A stretch of 64,000 nucleotides of DNA, taken from the NCBI RefSeq assembly GCF_014257025.1, contig NZ_JACMSF010000004.1, positions 62,001 to 126,000 on the forward strand. The letters run 5' to 3'. The DNA comes from Streptomyces cupreus. GTDB lineage: Bacteria; Actinomycetota; Actinomycetes; Streptomycetales; Streptomycetaceae. The notes beneath the pieces are model-generated. The model was not told where the DNA came from and searched no databases. It saw nothing but the letters and a program-made list of their open reading frames with translations. Below are positions 63,483-64,000 of this stretch, one piece after another (positions within the stretch are counted from its first letter, which is position 1; each line of letters opens with the position of its first letter). Made by a program: the position numbers and the translations under genes.

Positions 63483-64000
63483 ATGTCGCAGATGCCCCAG
63501 CAGGCCGCTCTGTCGAAGTGCCCGAGCTGCGCGGAACCGCTGCAGTCGGGTGACCGTTTCTGTGAGAAGTGCGGATACGACCTGTCCGCCCTCGCCGACA
63601 CACCGGCCGCCGTCAACGGCACGGCCCCGCCCCCGCCGCCCGGCGCCGCCGACGTGGCCTGGCCGGGCGCCTCGGAGCCGGACAGCTCGGACACCCCGGC
63701 AGCGGTTCATCTGCCGGCCGACCTCCAGGGATCGGCGTCCGACGGCCGCGGCCGGCCGCCTGCCGATCACGGGGGCGTACGGTTCGACCGCGCACCCGAG
63801 CCCGACGAGTACCCGCTCCAGGCGCCGGACCCGCGGATCGCCGCCGAGCAGCCCGCCCCCGCCGAGGCCGCCAAGGTGTGCGTGGCCTGCCGGGCCGGCC
63901 GGGTCGACCACGACGGCTACTGCGAGAACTGCGGCCACGCCCAGCCCCGCGAGCGCGACCACATGGAACAGGAGTGCGGCCCGATCGCCGCCGTCAGCGA
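63483..64000 (+). CDS. PP2C-family phosphatase with zinc ribbons, N-terminal part
   Basis: Starts at ATG 63483, three bases after the pknG stop, and continues past the right edge. The visible 172 residues have a zinc ribbon (CPSC, then CEKCG, residues 13-30), a Pro/Asp-rich linker, a second ribbon (VCVACRAGR, then CENCGHAQPR) and the beginning of a phosphatase domain (ECGPIAAVSD, the usual PP2C opening). It is the natural counterpart to PknG, so kinase and phosphatase probably share substrates. Confidence 0.82.
   Translation, partial: MSQMPQQAALSKCPSCAEPLQSGDRFCEKCGYDLSALADTPAAVNGTAPPPPPGAADVAWPGASEPDSSDTPAAVHLPADLQGSASDGRGRPPADHGGVRFDRAPEPDEYPLQAPDPRIAAEQPAPAEAAKVCVACRAGRVDHDGYCENCGHAQPRERDHMEQECGPIAAVS

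Noticed and set aside
60909..63962. 1,017-residue minus-strand frame opposite pknG
   Set aside because: Antisense shadow of pknG with clear kinase motifs.

Overview
The window is very GC-rich, with GC-biased third codon positions and many GTG/TTG starts. Its gene content (SpoIIE-type phosphatase, ECF sigma/anti-sigma pairs, mycothiol-type nitroreductase homologue, LAXTG sortase substrate, csnR-K chitosan cluster, glnX-glnH-pknG) points to a chromosomal segment of a Streptomyces species. No rRNA, tRNA, CRISPR array or intact prophage was seen. About 53 protein-coding genes are supported, two of them cut by the window edges and two apparently broken.

Layout. 1-5.1 kb: HD-domain protein (partial) coupled to a membrane SpoIIE/PP2C phosphatase, an Eis-like acetyltransferase, a Nei-type DNA glycosylase and rpiB; between nei and rpiB lies a dispersed intergenic repeat followed by a tandem array of about 80-bp units. 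5.3-16 kb: two amino-acid permease paralogues, a transmembrane Ser/Thr kinase, a LAETG cell-wall protein, an FAD oxidoreductase interrupted by a short palindromic insert, bioY, and a two-gene STAND (NB-ARC/TPR) unit. 16-36 kb: CPWA-type nitroreductase homologue, aminopeptidase N, an AbiEi-like protein, a secreted metallophosphoesterase, PNPOx/VOC pair with a divergent CGNR regulator, a giant secreted subtilase, an ECF sigma/anti-sigma pair whose anti-sigma gene carries an in-frame MITE, a frameshifted TerD-type gene, asd and a second pepN. 36-43 kb: MarR/EamA and TetR/FAD-monooxygenase divergons with clear operators, then malQ preceded by a small repeat-rich ORF. 43-50 kb: ECF sigma, zinc-finger anti-sigma and an ABC exporter operon, HNH nuclease, MscS channel, Uma2 nuclease. 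50-57 kb: csnR-E-F-G-H-K, chito-oligosaccharide uptake and processing. 57-64 kb: GlnX-GlnH-(coiled-coil protein)-PknG-PP2C, an amino-acid-sensing phosphorylation operon.

How it fits together. Several units are self-contained regulator/target pairs with visible operators (csnR, MarR, TetR, CGNR). Both ECF sigma genes are preceded by GAAC-N17-CGTC/CGAT promoters, suggesting autoregulation. The most unusual layer is repetitive: (i) a MITE with about 25-bp terminal inverted repeats in two copies, one inserted in frame inside an anti-sigma gene with a TTA target duplication; (ii) a 32-43-nt palindromic insert found in three coding regions, in frame in two and frameshifting in one; (iii) a dispersed intergenic repeat and a tandem array with a 235-bp higher-order duplication. 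No transposase for any of these is encoded in the window.
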